DNA of 16,012 nt from Paludibacteraceae bacterium (GCA_017402895.1 JAFPLG010000002.1:1-16012); one strand, 5' to 3'; numbered from the stretch's first letter, positions 6,554 through 14,981 are shown. The notes: generated from the sequence alone by a model not told the origin. Program-made: numbers and translations.

Positions 6554-9286
6554 ATGAAGTCGTATCTGAAGCAGTTGGCCAAACAGATAGCCCAAGAGGC
6601 GGGTGATCGTCTGCAAGACTACACTTTTGTTTTTCCCAATCGTCGTGCGGGACTTTTCTTTCGTCATCATCTGGCGGGCGAAATGCATAAGCCGATTTGG
6701 GCGCCGGAGATCATCACCATCAACGACTGCTTTGCGCAACTTAGTCCGCTGCATACGGCTGACCAACTGACGCTGCTCATCCGACTGTACCACACCTATT
6801 GCCGAGTGATACACGAAGAGCCGCTGGGCGATTGGTTGTATTGGGGCAGGATGCTGCTCCAGGACTTCTCGGAGGTGGATAACCACCTGACGCCCAATGT
6901 CAAGGAGCTGTTCACGACGATACGCGACCTGAAGATGATCGACCAGCAGTTTGGCTATCTGAGTGACCGTCAACGCGAAGCCATCAGCAGTTTCTGGGGC
7001 GATGTCCGTCCCAAGGATCGGCAGACCACCGAGCACTTCATGCAACTATGGGATTGCCTGTGGCCGATGTACGACACCTTCCGCCAGCAGTTGTTGGCCG
7101 ACGGCCTGGCCTACGAGGGACTGCTGCATCGCCATCTGATTGAGCACTGGGACGAACTGGCGCCGCAGCGCATGAAGTCGCATTATGTGTTCGTAGGGTT
7201 CAATGCCCTGACGGCCAGCGAAGAACAACTCATGATTCGGCTCCGAGAGGCTGGACGCGCTGAGTTCCATTTCGACTATTCCGATCGTAAAGTAGCCGAC
7301 CCCGAGAATCGCACATCTCTCTTCATCGAGCATAACAAACAGCTCTTTGGACTGACCGATATCGGCACGGCGACAGAGGACACCGAGAAGAATATCCGAC
7401 TCATCTCCGTTCCGAGCACCACGGGCGAGGCACATGAGGTATGGCGAGTGCTCAACGAGATGTTCCCTGCCGACCAACCGCATGAATCATATACCCGCAC
7501 GGCTGTTGTACTGCCGGACGAACGCATGCTGCTGCCTATCCTCAGCAGTATCCCCGAGCAGATTGACAAAGTCAATGTCACGATGGGTTATCCGCTCCGA
7601 ACCACACCGGCCTATGCATTGGTGGGACTCTTGCGACAACTCCTGCAGCGCCGCACCGAGGCGGGATTCTACCATACGGATGTCGTCAATATACTAAACC
7701 ATAGGTTTATCCGTCAATATGCGGCAGAAGAGGCACAAGCCTTACTCATGCAGATCGAGCAGCAGAACCTCATCTATGTTCCCGGAAAAGCCATTCCCGA
7801 CCAGCCTTTGTTGCAGGCTATTTTCCTCAGCGCGAAACTGACGACGCAGACGATCGACTATCTGCGCGATATCCTGCTGCTGGTCAGCGAAGACACCACC
7901 GAAGAACTATTCACCATTCAGACAGCGCTCAATCAGATAGAGCAGACGCTCCGCACCTATCCTGTCGTCATCCAGCCGCAAGAGCTGTTCCTGCTCATCG
8001 AATTGCTGCTTGACGACCGCACCATTCCCTATGCCGGCGAACCGCTGGAAGGACTGCAGATTATGGGTGTGCTGGAGACGCGTGCCTTGGATTTTGACCG
8101 ACTTATCATTACGGGATTTAACGATGATTTGTATCCTGGCACGAGTACCGGACACAGCTTTATTCCCTATACCCTGCGTCGCGGATTCGGGTTGCCTACG
8201 CCGGAACGACATGATGCTATCTTTGCGTACAACTTCTACCGCATGCTGTCGTATGCCCGAGAGGTGGTCTTTATCTGCAATGCCGATACAGAGAATCACG
8301 GAGAGCCGTCCCGCTATCTGGCACAACTGCGCTACCAGTATGGTATGACTATTCACCACGAGACCGTTCAACCCGATAACACCACCACCCCATCACAACC
8401 GATTACCATCCACAAGGATGAGCACGTACTGCAACAACTATCGGACTATGTCAACCCGCAAGGAAGGCAAGGTTTCTCCGCTTCCGCACTCAACGACTAT
8501 CTCAAATGCCCGGCTCTGTTCTATTGGGGACGTGTAGCAGGTATCAAACCGCCCAAAGAGGTAAGCGAAGAAACCGACGACCTGACGATAGGCAATGTAT
8601 TCCATGCTATCATGGAACACCTCTACGCTCCTTATCAGGGACAGGAAATTACATCGGACAGAATCCGTCAGTTCCAGTCTCAAATCGATGCCCATTGGCC
8701 TGCACTGCCCGAACTGGAGAACGTTCGTGAAGATATGTTGGCTCTTACCGTGCTACGCCGCTATGTGGACCAGCAATTAGAACGTGACCTGGGGCGCACC
8801 CCCTTCCGTTATCTGCATGCCGAAATGCCGTGCCACGACACGTTTACGCTTGAGGATGGTCGCCAGGTACGTCTCACCGGCAAGATCGACCGGGTGGAGG
8901 AGAAAGATGGGGTCATTCGTTTGATCGACTATAAGACCGGCAAAGGAGAAACGGTATATGAGAATATCCCCTCGCTCTTTGACCCAAACAGCAAGAATCG
9001 CAACAAGCAAGCACTGCAGACGATTCTATATACCTTGCTCTACCCCAACCCCTCAGACCATCCCGTCGTACCGCATATCTACTCACAACGCATGGCGGCC
9101 GACGAACCTACAGAAGTTCGGCAGAAGGGTCACGAACATTTCGATCTGGATGAAATAAAATCGGATTTCAAAAAAGGACTGGACGGCCTGATTAAAGAGA
9201 TTCTGTCGCCGGACCAGGACTTTGTAGCAAAGACCGAGGGATTCCGTCAGTGCGACAACTGTAATTTCTACTCACTCTGTCACTAA
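6554..9286 (+). CDS. AddB-like PD-(D/E)XK nuclease with Fe-S cluster motif
   Basis: Probably the AddB-side partner of an AddAB-type recombination nuclease that processes double-strand DNA ends. In the 910-residue protein the C-terminal nuclease domain is clear: GNVFHAIMEHLY (H684), KIDRVEE with D779, and LIDYKTGKG with D792 and K794. A 4Fe-4S staple is predicted from C652 (YLKCPALFYW) plus C900-x2-C903-x5-C909 at the extreme C-terminus, the AddB pattern. The N-terminus (YTFVFPNRRAGLFF) is helicase-like but has no Walker A lysine loop, so it is likely a non-hydrolysing scaffold, as in other Bacteroidota homologues. The start could also be GTG at 6548, which overlaps the antiporter stop by one base; I prefer the ATG at 6554. 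An addA/uvrD-like helicase gene, often next to this gene in the phylum, is not in the window. The last 15 bases overlap the convergent exosortase-like gene. Confidence 0.85.
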   Translation: MKSYLKQLAKQIAQEAGDRLQDYTFVFPNRRAGLFFRHHLAGEMHKPIWAPEIITINDCFAQLSPLHTADQLTLLIRLYHTYCRVIHEEPLGDWLYWGRMLLQDFSEVDNHLTPNVKELFTTIRDLKMIDQQFGYLSDRQREAISSFWGDVRPKDRQTTEHFMQLWDCLWPMYDTFRQQLLADGLAYEGLLHRHLIEHWDELAPQRMKSHYVFVGFNALTASEEQLMIRLREAGRAEFHFDYSDRKVADPENRTSLFIEHNKQLFGLTDIGTATEDTEKNIRLISVPSTTGEAHEVWRVLNEMFPADQPHESYTRTAVVLPDERMLLPILSSIPEQIDKVNVTMGYPLRTTPAYALVGLLRQLLQRRTEAGFYHTDVVNILNHRFIRQYAAEEAQALLMQIEQQNLIYVPGKAIPDQPLLQAIFLSAKLTTQTIDYLRDILLLVSEDTTEELFTIQTALNQIEQTLRTYPVVIQPQELFLLIELLLDDRTIPYAGEPLEGLQIMGVLETRALDFDRLIITGFNDDLYPGTSTGHSFIPYTLRRGFGLPTPERHDAIFAYNFYRMLSYAREVVFICNADTENHGEPSRYLAQLRYQYGMTIHHETVQPDNTTTPSQPITIHKDEHVLQQLSDYVNPQGRQGFSASALNDYLKCPALFYWGRVAGIKPPKEVSEETDDLTIGNVFHAIMEHLYAPYQGQEITSDRIRQFQSQIDAHWPALPELENVREDMLALTVLRRYVDQQLERDLGRTPFRYLHAEMPCHDTFTLEDGRQVRLTGKIDRVEEKDGVIRLIDYKTGKGETVYENIPSLFDPNSKNRNKQALQTILYTLLYPNPSDHPVVPHIYSQRMAADEPTEVRQKGHEHFDLDEIKSDFKKGLDGLIKEILSPDQDFVAKTEGFRQCDNCNFYSLCH

Positions 9287-9838
9287 TGGACCGCGTATCC
9301 GTTCTACGAACCACACCCAGAGCAAGAACATCATACCGTAGAACAGGTACTTGAAGATATAGTCGTGGAGTATCGTGAACCATTCCGGATGAAATTCCAG
9401 AAAGAGGGTGATGATGGCTATGCGCAGGATGTTAAACGCGTGGCAGATGATCCATCCCAGCGGAATAAACCAAAGTTTATGTTTCCATCCGCCCCGGACG
9501 GTCAGTATCAGACAGAGCCATATAAACATCTGCTTCAACCCCGAGCACGACCATACGATACTGCTACCATGCCCGTTCTGGAAGCCGACGATATGATCTC
9601 CCTTCATCACCACCGTATCACGAAACAAGCCTACAATCCAATAGACGCATGCTGCGATGTGCTTCGATAGCAGATCGAACGGCGCCGTGATATTCAGTCC
9701 GAACCATGTAACGGTACTATCCAGCCCCGCTTCATCGCCCATGACGGTGAATTTCCAAAAATAATTAGCCACCAGCAGCGTCACCATAAAGATGATGACG
9801 TCCGTGTATGGAGCAATTTTATATCCTAGTTTTTGCAT
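9272..9838 (-). CDS. exosortase/archaeosortase-family membrane protein
   Basis: A 188-residue polytopic membrane protein with the three residues that define exosortases: Cys98 in WSCSGLKQMF, Arg139 in HAFNILRIAII and His158 in ILHDYIFKY, each at or near a membrane segment. In this family these form a cysteine transpeptidase site that cleaves a C-terminal sorting signal and transfers the protein to a surface anchor. I recognise the family by this triad and the CSG/NxxR/HD spacing; the subtype cannot be named safely. Short Bacteroidota exosortases such as XrtF have similar length. The start codon lies inside the last 20 bases of tsaD, so the two genes are almost certainly translated from one mRNA. 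No substrate with a matching C-terminal signal is visible nearby: neither the complete C10 peptidase nor the secreted protein at 413-1363 ends in a hydrophobic helix plus basic tail. Confidence 0.85.
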   Translation of the reverse strand: MQKLGYKIAPYTDVIIFMVTLLVANYFWKFTVMGDEAGLDSTVTWFGLNITAPFDLLSKHIAACVYWIVGLFRDTVVMKGDHIVGFQNGHGSSIVWSCSGLKQMFIWLCLILTVRGGWKHKLWFIPLGWIICHAFNILRIAIITLFLEFHPEWFTILHDYIFKYLFYGMMFLLWVWFVERIRGPLVTE

Positions 9839-10886
9839 AGGGCACTTCGTCTATCGCGCAGAAATCATGGTCCAGGTATTTGAAATACCCCGCCTGGCAA
9901 ACCATCGCCGCATTGTCGGTCGTGAACGAGAACGGCGGGATATACACCTGCCATCCGTACTTTTTACCATAGTCCAAGAAGGCTTGACGCAAACCGCTGT
10001 TGGCCGACACTCCGCCGGCAACAGCCACGTGACGGATATTCAGGTCTTTGGCGGCTTTCTTCAGTTTTCGCATCAGCACGTCTATCACGGTCTCCTGGAG
10101 GGCGGCACAGAGGTCTTCCCGCAGATTCGGAATACGCTCCGCTAATTCATCTATCGTCTCTACTCCATGCTCGCGTAGCAGGTCGCGTAGCGTATAGAGG
10201 AACGAGGTCTTCAGTCCCGAGAACGAGTAGTCGTAACCCGGTATGTTCGGACGGGCAAAATGGAACTTGGTCGGGTCTCCCTCTTTGGCCAACTTATCCA
10301 CCCACGGACCGCCCGGATAAGGCAGTCCCAGCACCTTCGCGCACTTATCAAAAGCCTCGCCGGCAGCATCATCTATCGTCTGACCGATGATCTGCATGTC
10401 ATTGTAGGCCCGCACCAGTACAATCTGGCTGTTACCACCCGATACAAGCAAGCAGAGGAACGGCAATTCGGGTTGTCTGTACTCTGTATTCTGTACTCCG
10501 TCAGGCGAAGCCGGTCTAACAAAATGCGCCAGCACATGGCCCTGCAGATGGTTCACCTCGATGAGTGGGATACCCAACGAGAGCGCCAGTCCCTTGGCAA
10601 ACGACGTTCCTACCAGCAACGAGCCCAGCAGTCCGGGACCGCGGGTGAACGCAATAGCCGACAGCTCTTCGCGTGCCACTCCTGCTCTACGCAGCGCAGC
10701 ATCCACCACCGGCACGATATTCAGTTGGTGGGCACGCGATGCCAACTCCGGCACCACGCCTCCAAATTCTTCGTGCACCTTCTGCGAAGCGATGACGTTG
10801 CTCAGCAATATGCCGTCACGAATCACGGCTGCCGAGGTGTCATCACAACTCGATTCAATTGCCAAAATGACCACACTTGTTTTCAT
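9819..10886 (-). CDS. tsaD: tRNA N6-adenosine threonylcarbamoyltransferase (TsaD)
   Basis: Catalytic subunit that transfers threonylcarbamoyl to A37 of ANN-decoding tRNAs (t6A), working with TsaB, TsaC and TsaE in the cytoplasm. The 355-residue protein opens with ILAIESSCDDTSAAVI, has the metal-binding VNHLQGHVLAHF (H-x3-H), LLVSGGNSQI, QTIDDAAGEAFDK, VAVAGGVSANSGLR and TTDNAAM near the C-terminus. SGGNSQ in place of SGGHTQ is usual in Bacteroidota. Start: the ATG at 10886 gives the family N-terminus; the longer frame begins with TTG inside the -33 box at 10932-10935 and is not credible. Odd feature: the loop just before PELPFLCLLVSGG contains VQNTEYRQ, encoded by a 7-bp tandem array (10471-10498). 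The gene is divergent from waaA with interleaved promoters and overlaps the downstream exosortase-like gene by 20 bases. Confidence 0.95.
   Translation of the reverse strand: MKTSVVILAIESSCDDTSAAVIRDGILLSNVIASQKVHEEFGGVVPELASRAHQLNIVPVVDAALRRAGVAREELSAIAFTRGPGLLGSLLVGTSFAKGLALSLGIPLIEVNHLQGHVLAHFVRPASPDGVQNTEYRQPELPFLCLLVSGGNSQIVLVRAYNDMQIIGQTIDDAAGEAFDKCAKVLGLPYPGGPWVDKLAKEGDPTKFHFARPNIPGYDYSFSGLKTSFLYTLRDLLREHGVETIDELAERIPNLREDLCAALQETVIDVLMRKLKKAAKDLNIRHVAVAGGVSANSGLRQAFLDYGKKYGWQVYIPPFSFTTDNAAMVCQAGYFKYLDHDFCAIDEVPYAKTRI
10471..10498. repeat. heptanucleotide tandem array B inside tsaD
   Basis: On the plus strand: a degenerate GGTTGTC (10471-10477), then TGTACTC (10478-10484), TGTATTC (10485-10491) and TGTACTC (10492-10498). 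On the coding strand the units read GAGTACA/GAATACA and encode VQNTEYRQ in a loop of TsaD. Three units make 21 bp, so the reading frame is kept. Confidence 0.8.
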
Positions 10887-10904
10887 ATCATCCGAAATTG
10901 CGTG

Positions 10905-10935
10905 CAAAGGTACAACAAAATTTGCACATATCAAA
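10905..10935 (-). promoter_or_regulatory. tsaD promoter
   Basis: On the minus strand, TTTG at 10935-10932 and TACCTTTG at 10912-10905 are separated by 19 bases. The predicted start near 10900 leaves a leader of about 14 bases to the ATG at 10886. The -33 box lies within the waaA promoter spacer, so the two promoters overlap. Confidence 0.8.
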
Positions 10936-10952
10936 AAAAAGTAGTAATTTTG
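10921..10952 (+). promoter_or_regulatory. waaA promoter, interleaved with the tsaD promoter
   Basis: TTTG at 10921-10924 is followed after 20 bases by TAATTTTG at 10945-10952, fitting TAnnTTTG exactly. The predicted start near 10957 gives a leader of about 20 bases before the ATG at 10977. It shares 10921-10935 with the tsaD promoter on the other strand. Confidence 0.75.
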
Positions 10953-10976
10953 CGCGATATTTTATGTTGCACAAGT

Positions 10977-12203
10977 ATGCACTTTTACTTTTTTCTAATA
11001 CGTTTAGCGGCTTTGTTCGGGCATAAGAGGGCCCGTGGTCTGGTGCGTGGACAAGCCCAAGCTTTCCGTGATTTGGAGGCTTATGCCAAGGCACATCCCG
11101 ATCGCATGTTGCGCGACTGTGTTTGGTTTCATGCCGCTTCGGTGGGTGAGTTCGAGCAGGCACGTCCTATTATCGAGCGCCTGCGCGAGGAGCAGCCATG
11201 GCGACCAATTTTGTTGACCTTCTTCTCGCCTTCGGGCTACGAGATGCGCAAGACCTACGATAAGGTGGATCTGGTTACCTACCTGCCGTTTGCTACGCGT
11301 CGCAATGCACGTCGTTTTATCGAGGCGGTGCATCCGAGCATGGCTGTGTTTGTCAAGTATGAGTTCTGGCCGGCTTATATCCGCCAGCTCCATAAGAAAC
11401 AGATCCCGTTCTATTCCATAGCATCTATCTTCCGTCCGCAGCAGTATTTCTTCCGCTGGTACGGTGCGGCAGAGCGTAAACTGCTGAAGATGTTCACGCA
11501 TCTGTTCGTTCAGGACAACGCCTCTATCGACTTGCTGCGTCGGTATGGCATCACCCAGACCAGTCTGTCGGGTGACACCCGTTTCGACCGCGTGATGAAT
11601 ATAGCGGGCCATGCAAAGGATATCGAGGCCGTGCGTCGATTTGTGGCCGACCAGCCGCAAGTTATCGTGGCCGGCAGCACCTGGCCCGAGGACGAAGAGT
11701 TGCTGTACAGATATGTAGAGGAACACCCGTACGTGCGTCTGGTACTCGTGCCGCACGAGATTAATCGCAACCATCTGCACCAGATCTTCCATCTCTGGCA
11801 AGGCAAGCATGTGCTGCTCTCCGAGGCCGACGAGCGTAACCTGCTCCATACCCGCACCCTGGTGGTGGACCAGATGGGACTGCTCAGTTCAATCTACCAG
11901 TATGGCCATGTGGCCTACGTGGGCGGTGGCTTCGGTGCCGGCATCCACAACACGATAGAGGCTGCCGTGTACGGACTGCCGGTTATCTTCGGTCCGAACT
12001 ACGAGCATTTCCGCGAAGCTAAGGCACTCATCGAATGCGGCGGAGGCTGCAGCGTCAACGGCTACGAACAACTGGAAAAAGCCATCGACGAGATGCTGCT
12101 CAATCGCCAGACCGCCGGCCGAAACGCTGCGCAATACGTAGAGTCGGAACTGGGCGCAACCGAAAAAATATACAAGCAGATTTTTGCAAAGCATAAATCG
12201 TAA
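10977..12203 (+). CDS. waaA: 3-deoxy-D-manno-octulosonic acid (Kdo) transferase
   Basis: GT30-family glycosyltransferase that adds Kdo from CMP-Kdo to the lipid A precursor at the inner face of the cytoplasmic membrane, an essential step in LPS assembly. The 408-residue protein has an N-terminal membrane-associated stretch ([19 protein letters not shown]) and the hallmark [12 protein letters not shown] with the catalytic Glu at residue 58. [13 protein letters not shown] and the second-domain motifs [10 protein letters not shown] and [21 protein letters not shown] follow. Length is normal for the family. The ATG at 10977 sits about 20 bases after the predicted transcription start; the reading frame stays open 239 codons further upstream, but only across the antisense of tsaD, so that extension is rejected. 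The TAA stop (12201-12203) lies inside a 7-bp repeat array. hisS follows after 23 bases, probably in the same transcript. Confidence 0.95.
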   Translation: MHFYFFLIRLAALFGHKRARGLVRGQAQAFRDLEAYAKAHPDRMLRDCVWFHAASVGEFEQARPIIERLREEQPWRPILLTFFSPSGYEMRKTYDKVDLVTYLPFATRRNARRFIEAVHPSMAVFVKYEFWPAYIRQLHKKQIPFYSIASIFRPQQYFFRWYGAAERKLLKMFTHLFVQDNASIDLLRRYGITQTSLSGDTRFDRVMNIAGHAKDIEAVRRFVADQPQVIVAGSTWPEDEELLYRYVEEHPYVRLVLVPHEINRNHLHQIFHLWQGKHVLLSEADERNLLHTRTLVVDQMGLLSSIYQYGHVAYVGGGFGAGIHNTIEAAVYGLPVIFGPNYEHFREAKALIECGGGCSVNGYEQLEKAIDEMLLNRQTAGRNAAQYVESELGATEKIYKQIFAKHKS

Positions 12204-12222
12204 ATCGTTCAATCGTAAATCA
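12194..12222. repeat. heptanucleotide tandem array C (TAAATCG units)
   Basis: TAAATCG (12194-12200), TAAATCG (12201-12207), an 8-base variant TTCAATCG (12208-12215) and TAAATCA (12216-12222). The second unit supplies the TAA stop of waaA. The array fills nearly all of the gap before the hisS ATG at 12227. Confidence 0.85.
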
Positions 12223-12226
12223 TTTT

Positions 12227-13537
12227 ATGGCACAGAAACCAAGTATACCCAAAGGAACGCGTGATTTCGGAGCGCTGGAGATGGCGCGCCGCAACTATAT
12301 CTTCGACACCATCCGTTCGGTGTTCTCGCTCTATGGCTTCAGCCAGATTGAGACGCCCGCCATGGAGAACATCTCTACCCTGATGGGCAAGTATGGCGAG
12401 GAAGGCGACAAACTGCTTTTCCGTATCCAGAATAGTGGTGAGAAGGCTGCATCGGCACCTGAAAAAGGATTGAGTTACGACCTGACCGTTCCGTTTGCCC
12501 GCTATGTCGTGCAACATCGCGAGGAACTCTCGTTCCCCTTCAAGCGCTATCAGATTCAACCCGTCTGGCGGGCTGACCGTCCGCAGAAAGGACGTTACCG
12601 CGAGTTCTACCAGTGTGACGTAGATGTCATCGGTAGCGACAGCCTGGTGGGCGAATTGGAGCTGATTCAAATTGTAGAGGAGGTCTATCGCCGTCTGGGT
12701 ATTCGCGTATGCCTGCATATCAACAACCGCAAGGTGCTGGCCGGTATTGCCGAGGTTATCGGGGCGCCGGATAAGATGATCGACATCACCGTGGCTATCG
12801 ACAAACTCGACAAAATAGGCGTTGAGGCTGTCAATGCAGAACTCCTCGAGCGCGGTCTGTCCGACGAGGCCGTACAAGCCCTGCAACCTATCCTCAACCT
12901 CAGCGGCACTACTGCCGAGAAGCTGACAGCCCTACGTACTATCCTCGCCAACAGCGAAGTAGGACTGAAAGGCGTAGAGGAACTGGAAGAGGTATTCGGG
13001 AAATTGTCCGTCGTCAATTGTCAATTGTCGATTGATTTGGACCTCTGCCTCGCTCGCGGTTTGAACTACTACACCGGCGCTATCTTTGAGGTGAAGGCAC
13101 TCGATGCACAAATCGGCTCTATTACCGGTGGCGGTCGCTACGACAATCTGACCGGCATATTCGGTTTGCCGGGCGTATCGGGTGTAGGTATCTCGTTTGG
13201 TGCAGACCGTATCTACGACGTGCTCTCCGAACTGAATCTCTTCCCCGAATCGCTGCAGTCGGGTACAACGCTGCTCTTTGCCACGTTCGGCCAAGAGGAA
13301 TTGGGCATGGCGCTCGGTTGGGCTAAAGCCCTGCGAGCAGAAGGTATCGCCGTAGAGGTGTACCCAGAGCCTACCAAGATGAAACGCCAGATGTCGTATG
13401 CCGACCAGAAGCATATCCCATGGGTAGCTATTATCGGAGGCGATGAACTGGAGCAGAAGAAAGTGATGCTGAAGAATATGCAGAGTGGCGAGCAACGTCT
13501 CGTCTCGCTGGACGAAATAAAGAATCTGTTGAGTTGA
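12227..13537 (+). CDS. hisS: histidyl-tRNA synthetase
   Basis: Class II aminoacyl-tRNA synthetase that charges tRNA-His in the cytoplasm. The 436-residue protein begins with the family N-terminus [20 protein letters not shown] and carries motif 2 ([19 protein letters not shown] from R115). The histidine-specific [14 protein letters not shown] lies near residue 275 and [12 protein letters not shown] follows; the C-terminal anticodon-binding domain is present ([11 protein letters not shown] onward). Start ATG at 12227 gives the expected N-terminus and sits four bases after a repeat array. Odd feature: just before the ARGLNYYTG motif the protein contains [12 protein letters not shown], encoded by a 7-bp tandem array (13001-13034). 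I infer that it is a repeat-derived segment in a surface loop or linker. The gene follows waaA closely and is followed 41 bases later by a C10 peptidase gene. Confidence 0.97.
   Translation: MAQKPSIPKGTRDFGALEMARRNYIFDTIRSVFSLYGFSQIETPAMENISTLMGKYGEEGDKLLFRIQNSGEKAASAPEKGLSYDLTVPFARYVVQHREELSFPFKRYQIQPVWRADRPQKGRYREFYQCDVDVIGSDSLVGELELIQIVEEVYRRLGIRVCLHINNRKVLAGIAEVIGAPDKMIDITVAIDKLDKIGVEAVNAELLERGLSDEAVQALQPILNLSGTTAEKLTALRTILANSEVGLKGVEELEEVFGKLSVVNCQLSIDLDLCLARGLNYYTGAIFEVKALDAQIGSITGGGRYDNLTGIFGLPGVSGVGISFGADRIYDVLSELNLFPESLQSGTTLLFATFGQEELGMALGWAKALRAEGIAVEVYPEPTKMKRQMSYADQKHIPWVAIIGGDELEQKKVMLKNMQSGEQRLVSLDEIKNLLS
13001..13034. repeat. heptanucleotide tandem array D inside hisS
   Basis: Clear units TCAATTG (13014-13020), TCAATTG (13021-13027) and TCGATTG (13028-13034), preceded by a degenerate AAATTGTCCGTCG (13001-13013). 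It is translated in frame as [11 protein letters not shown] within HisS. Three clear units add 21 bp, which preserves the frame. Confidence 0.8.
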
Positions 13538-13578
13538 AAAAATCCTTAAAATTTAAATACACATTTTAAAAACTTTTT

Positions 13579-14949
13579 ATGCAACGTTTTACATTTTTAC
13601 TTGTCGCTTTGCTATTGCTTTCGGGTATGAGCTTTGCACAACAGCGATCGGCCGAAGAAGCGGCCGCGCTCGCTGCTAAATTTGTGAATGGGCAACCCGC
13701 CTTGCGCCGTGCCCATCGTGCCAATCAAAGCGCAGATCAGATGCGTCTGGCACACACCCGTCAGAAAGCTACGGGCAACGAAAACGCTTTCTACATCTTC
13801 AACCGTGCCGACCAGGCCGGCTTCATCATCGTTTCTGCCGACGAACGCACGGCTGACGAGGTGCTCGCTTATAGCGAAAAGGGTGCGTTCAATATGCAGA
13901 CCGTCAACCCCAACCTCCGTTGGTGGCTCGAGCGCATGCAGGAGGAGATATCATCCATTCCGGCCGACGAACCCGTAGCTCAGGCGCCTAAAGCCCAACA
14001 AGTGGATGCTATTGCCCCACTGCTCAAGAACTCAAACGGTCAGGAGATAGCATGGTACCAGGAAGCGCCGTACTACAACCTCTGTCCGATGGACCAGCGT
14101 GACAACACGCGCTGTCTGACCGGGTGCGTAGCTACCGCAGCTTCGATGATTATGTACAAATGGCGCTGGCCTGTCAAGGGAACCGGTTCCAGTTCGTACA
14201 CATGGTACGATTGTCTGAACGATAACTGCCAGAAACCCAGCGAGTACAAGACCAAGATTCTCTCTGCCAATTACGGCGAGACCACCTACGACTGGGACAA
14301 CATGCTGCCCAGCTACCAAGGCAAGTCCTACACTACCGCTCAAGGCAATGCCGTTGCTACACTGATGTATCATGCCGGTGTAGCCAGCGAGATGCAGTAC
14401 GGAGGAGACAAGACAGGTGGGTCGGGAACACTGACCGACATCATGGCGTATGGCCTGATTAACTATTTCGGTTATAAAATCGACAAGTTCATCTCTATGT
14501 ACGCCAAAAACGATTACTATTACTATGGAGGTGATGTGCCTCAAGGTGTAACTGCCCAATGGGAAGTAACCGTCGAGCAAATCAAAGCCTATTTCAATGC
14601 CGACCTCGAAGCCGGACGTCCCATCATCATGGGTGGTGAAGATTCCAGTTCAGGTGGTCATGAGTTCGTGTGTGACGGACGGGACACCAACGGCAGATTC
14701 CATATCAACTGGGGTTGGGAAGGTGACGGTAATTGCTACACAGCCCTGACAACTCTCAAGCCAGACGGCTCAACCTATAGATTCAATGGTGGTCTGGATG
14801 CTATCATCGGTCTGGAACCGAACAAGGCGTCCGAGGCTGTCGAAAACACTATCGCCGTCCCTGCAGCAGAGAAAATCATGCGTGAGGGACAGATCCTGAT
14901 CCAACGTGGCGGAAGTACCTATTCCGTTCTGGGTCAGACAATTCAATAA
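13579..14949 (+). CDS. secreted C10-family cysteine peptidase (streptopain/interpain-like)
   Basis: Exported papain-fold protease precursor of 456 residues. A signal peptide (MQRFTFLLVALLLLSGMSFA, cleavage about residue 20) is followed by a Spi_C10-type inhibitory propeptide (FYIFNRADQAGFIIVSADER). The catalytic domain has Cys183 in TGCVATAASMIMYKWRWP and His361 in GGHEFVCDG, with RFHINWGWEGDGN after it, matching the Cys/His arrangement of streptopain and Prevotella interpain. The last part, EKIMREGQILIQRGGSTYSV, is a short tail of the kind found at the end of secreted Bacteroidales proteins; its role is uncertain. It could be a remnant of a sorting domain, but it is much shorter than a T9SS domain. 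No consensus promoter is visible in the AT-rich 41 bases after hisS, so expression may come partly by read-through. A paralogue follows directly. Confidence 0.93.
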   Translation: MQRFTFLLVALLLLSGMSFAQQRSAEEAAALAAKFVNGQPALRRAHRANQSADQMRLAHTRQKATGNENAFYIFNRADQAGFIIVSADERTADEVLAYSEKGAFNMQTVNPNLRWWLERMQEEISSIPADEPVAQAPKAQQVDAIAPLLKNSNGQEIAWYQEAPYYNLCPMDQRDNTRCLTGCVATAASMIMYKWRWPVKGTGSSSYTWYDCLNDNCQKPSEYKTKILSANYGETTYDWDNMLPSYQGKSYTTAQGNAVATLMYHAGVASEMQYGGDKTGGSGTLTDIMAYGLINYFGYKIDKFISMYAKNDYYYYGGDVPQGVTAQWEVTVEQIKAYFNADLEAGRPIIMGGEDSSSGGHEFVCDGRDTNGRFHINWGWEGDGNCYTALTTLKPDGSTYRFNGGLDAIIGLEPNKASEAVENTIAVPAAEKIMREGQILIQRGGSTYSVLGQTIQ

Positions 14950-14981
14950 GCAACACTTAAAATCAAAAAAACAATACTATC

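Noticed and set aside
10260..10976. Open frame extending waaA 239 codons upstream
   Set aside because: It is the antisense of tsaD and shows no Kdo-transferase similarity; the promoter at 10921-10952 and the family N-terminus place the start at 10977.
11004..11849. 281-codon open frame antisense to waaA
   Set aside because: No recognisable domain and fully inside a well-supported gene.
12209..12886. 225-codon open frame antisense to hisS
   Set aside because: Shadow of hisS; no start context or domain.
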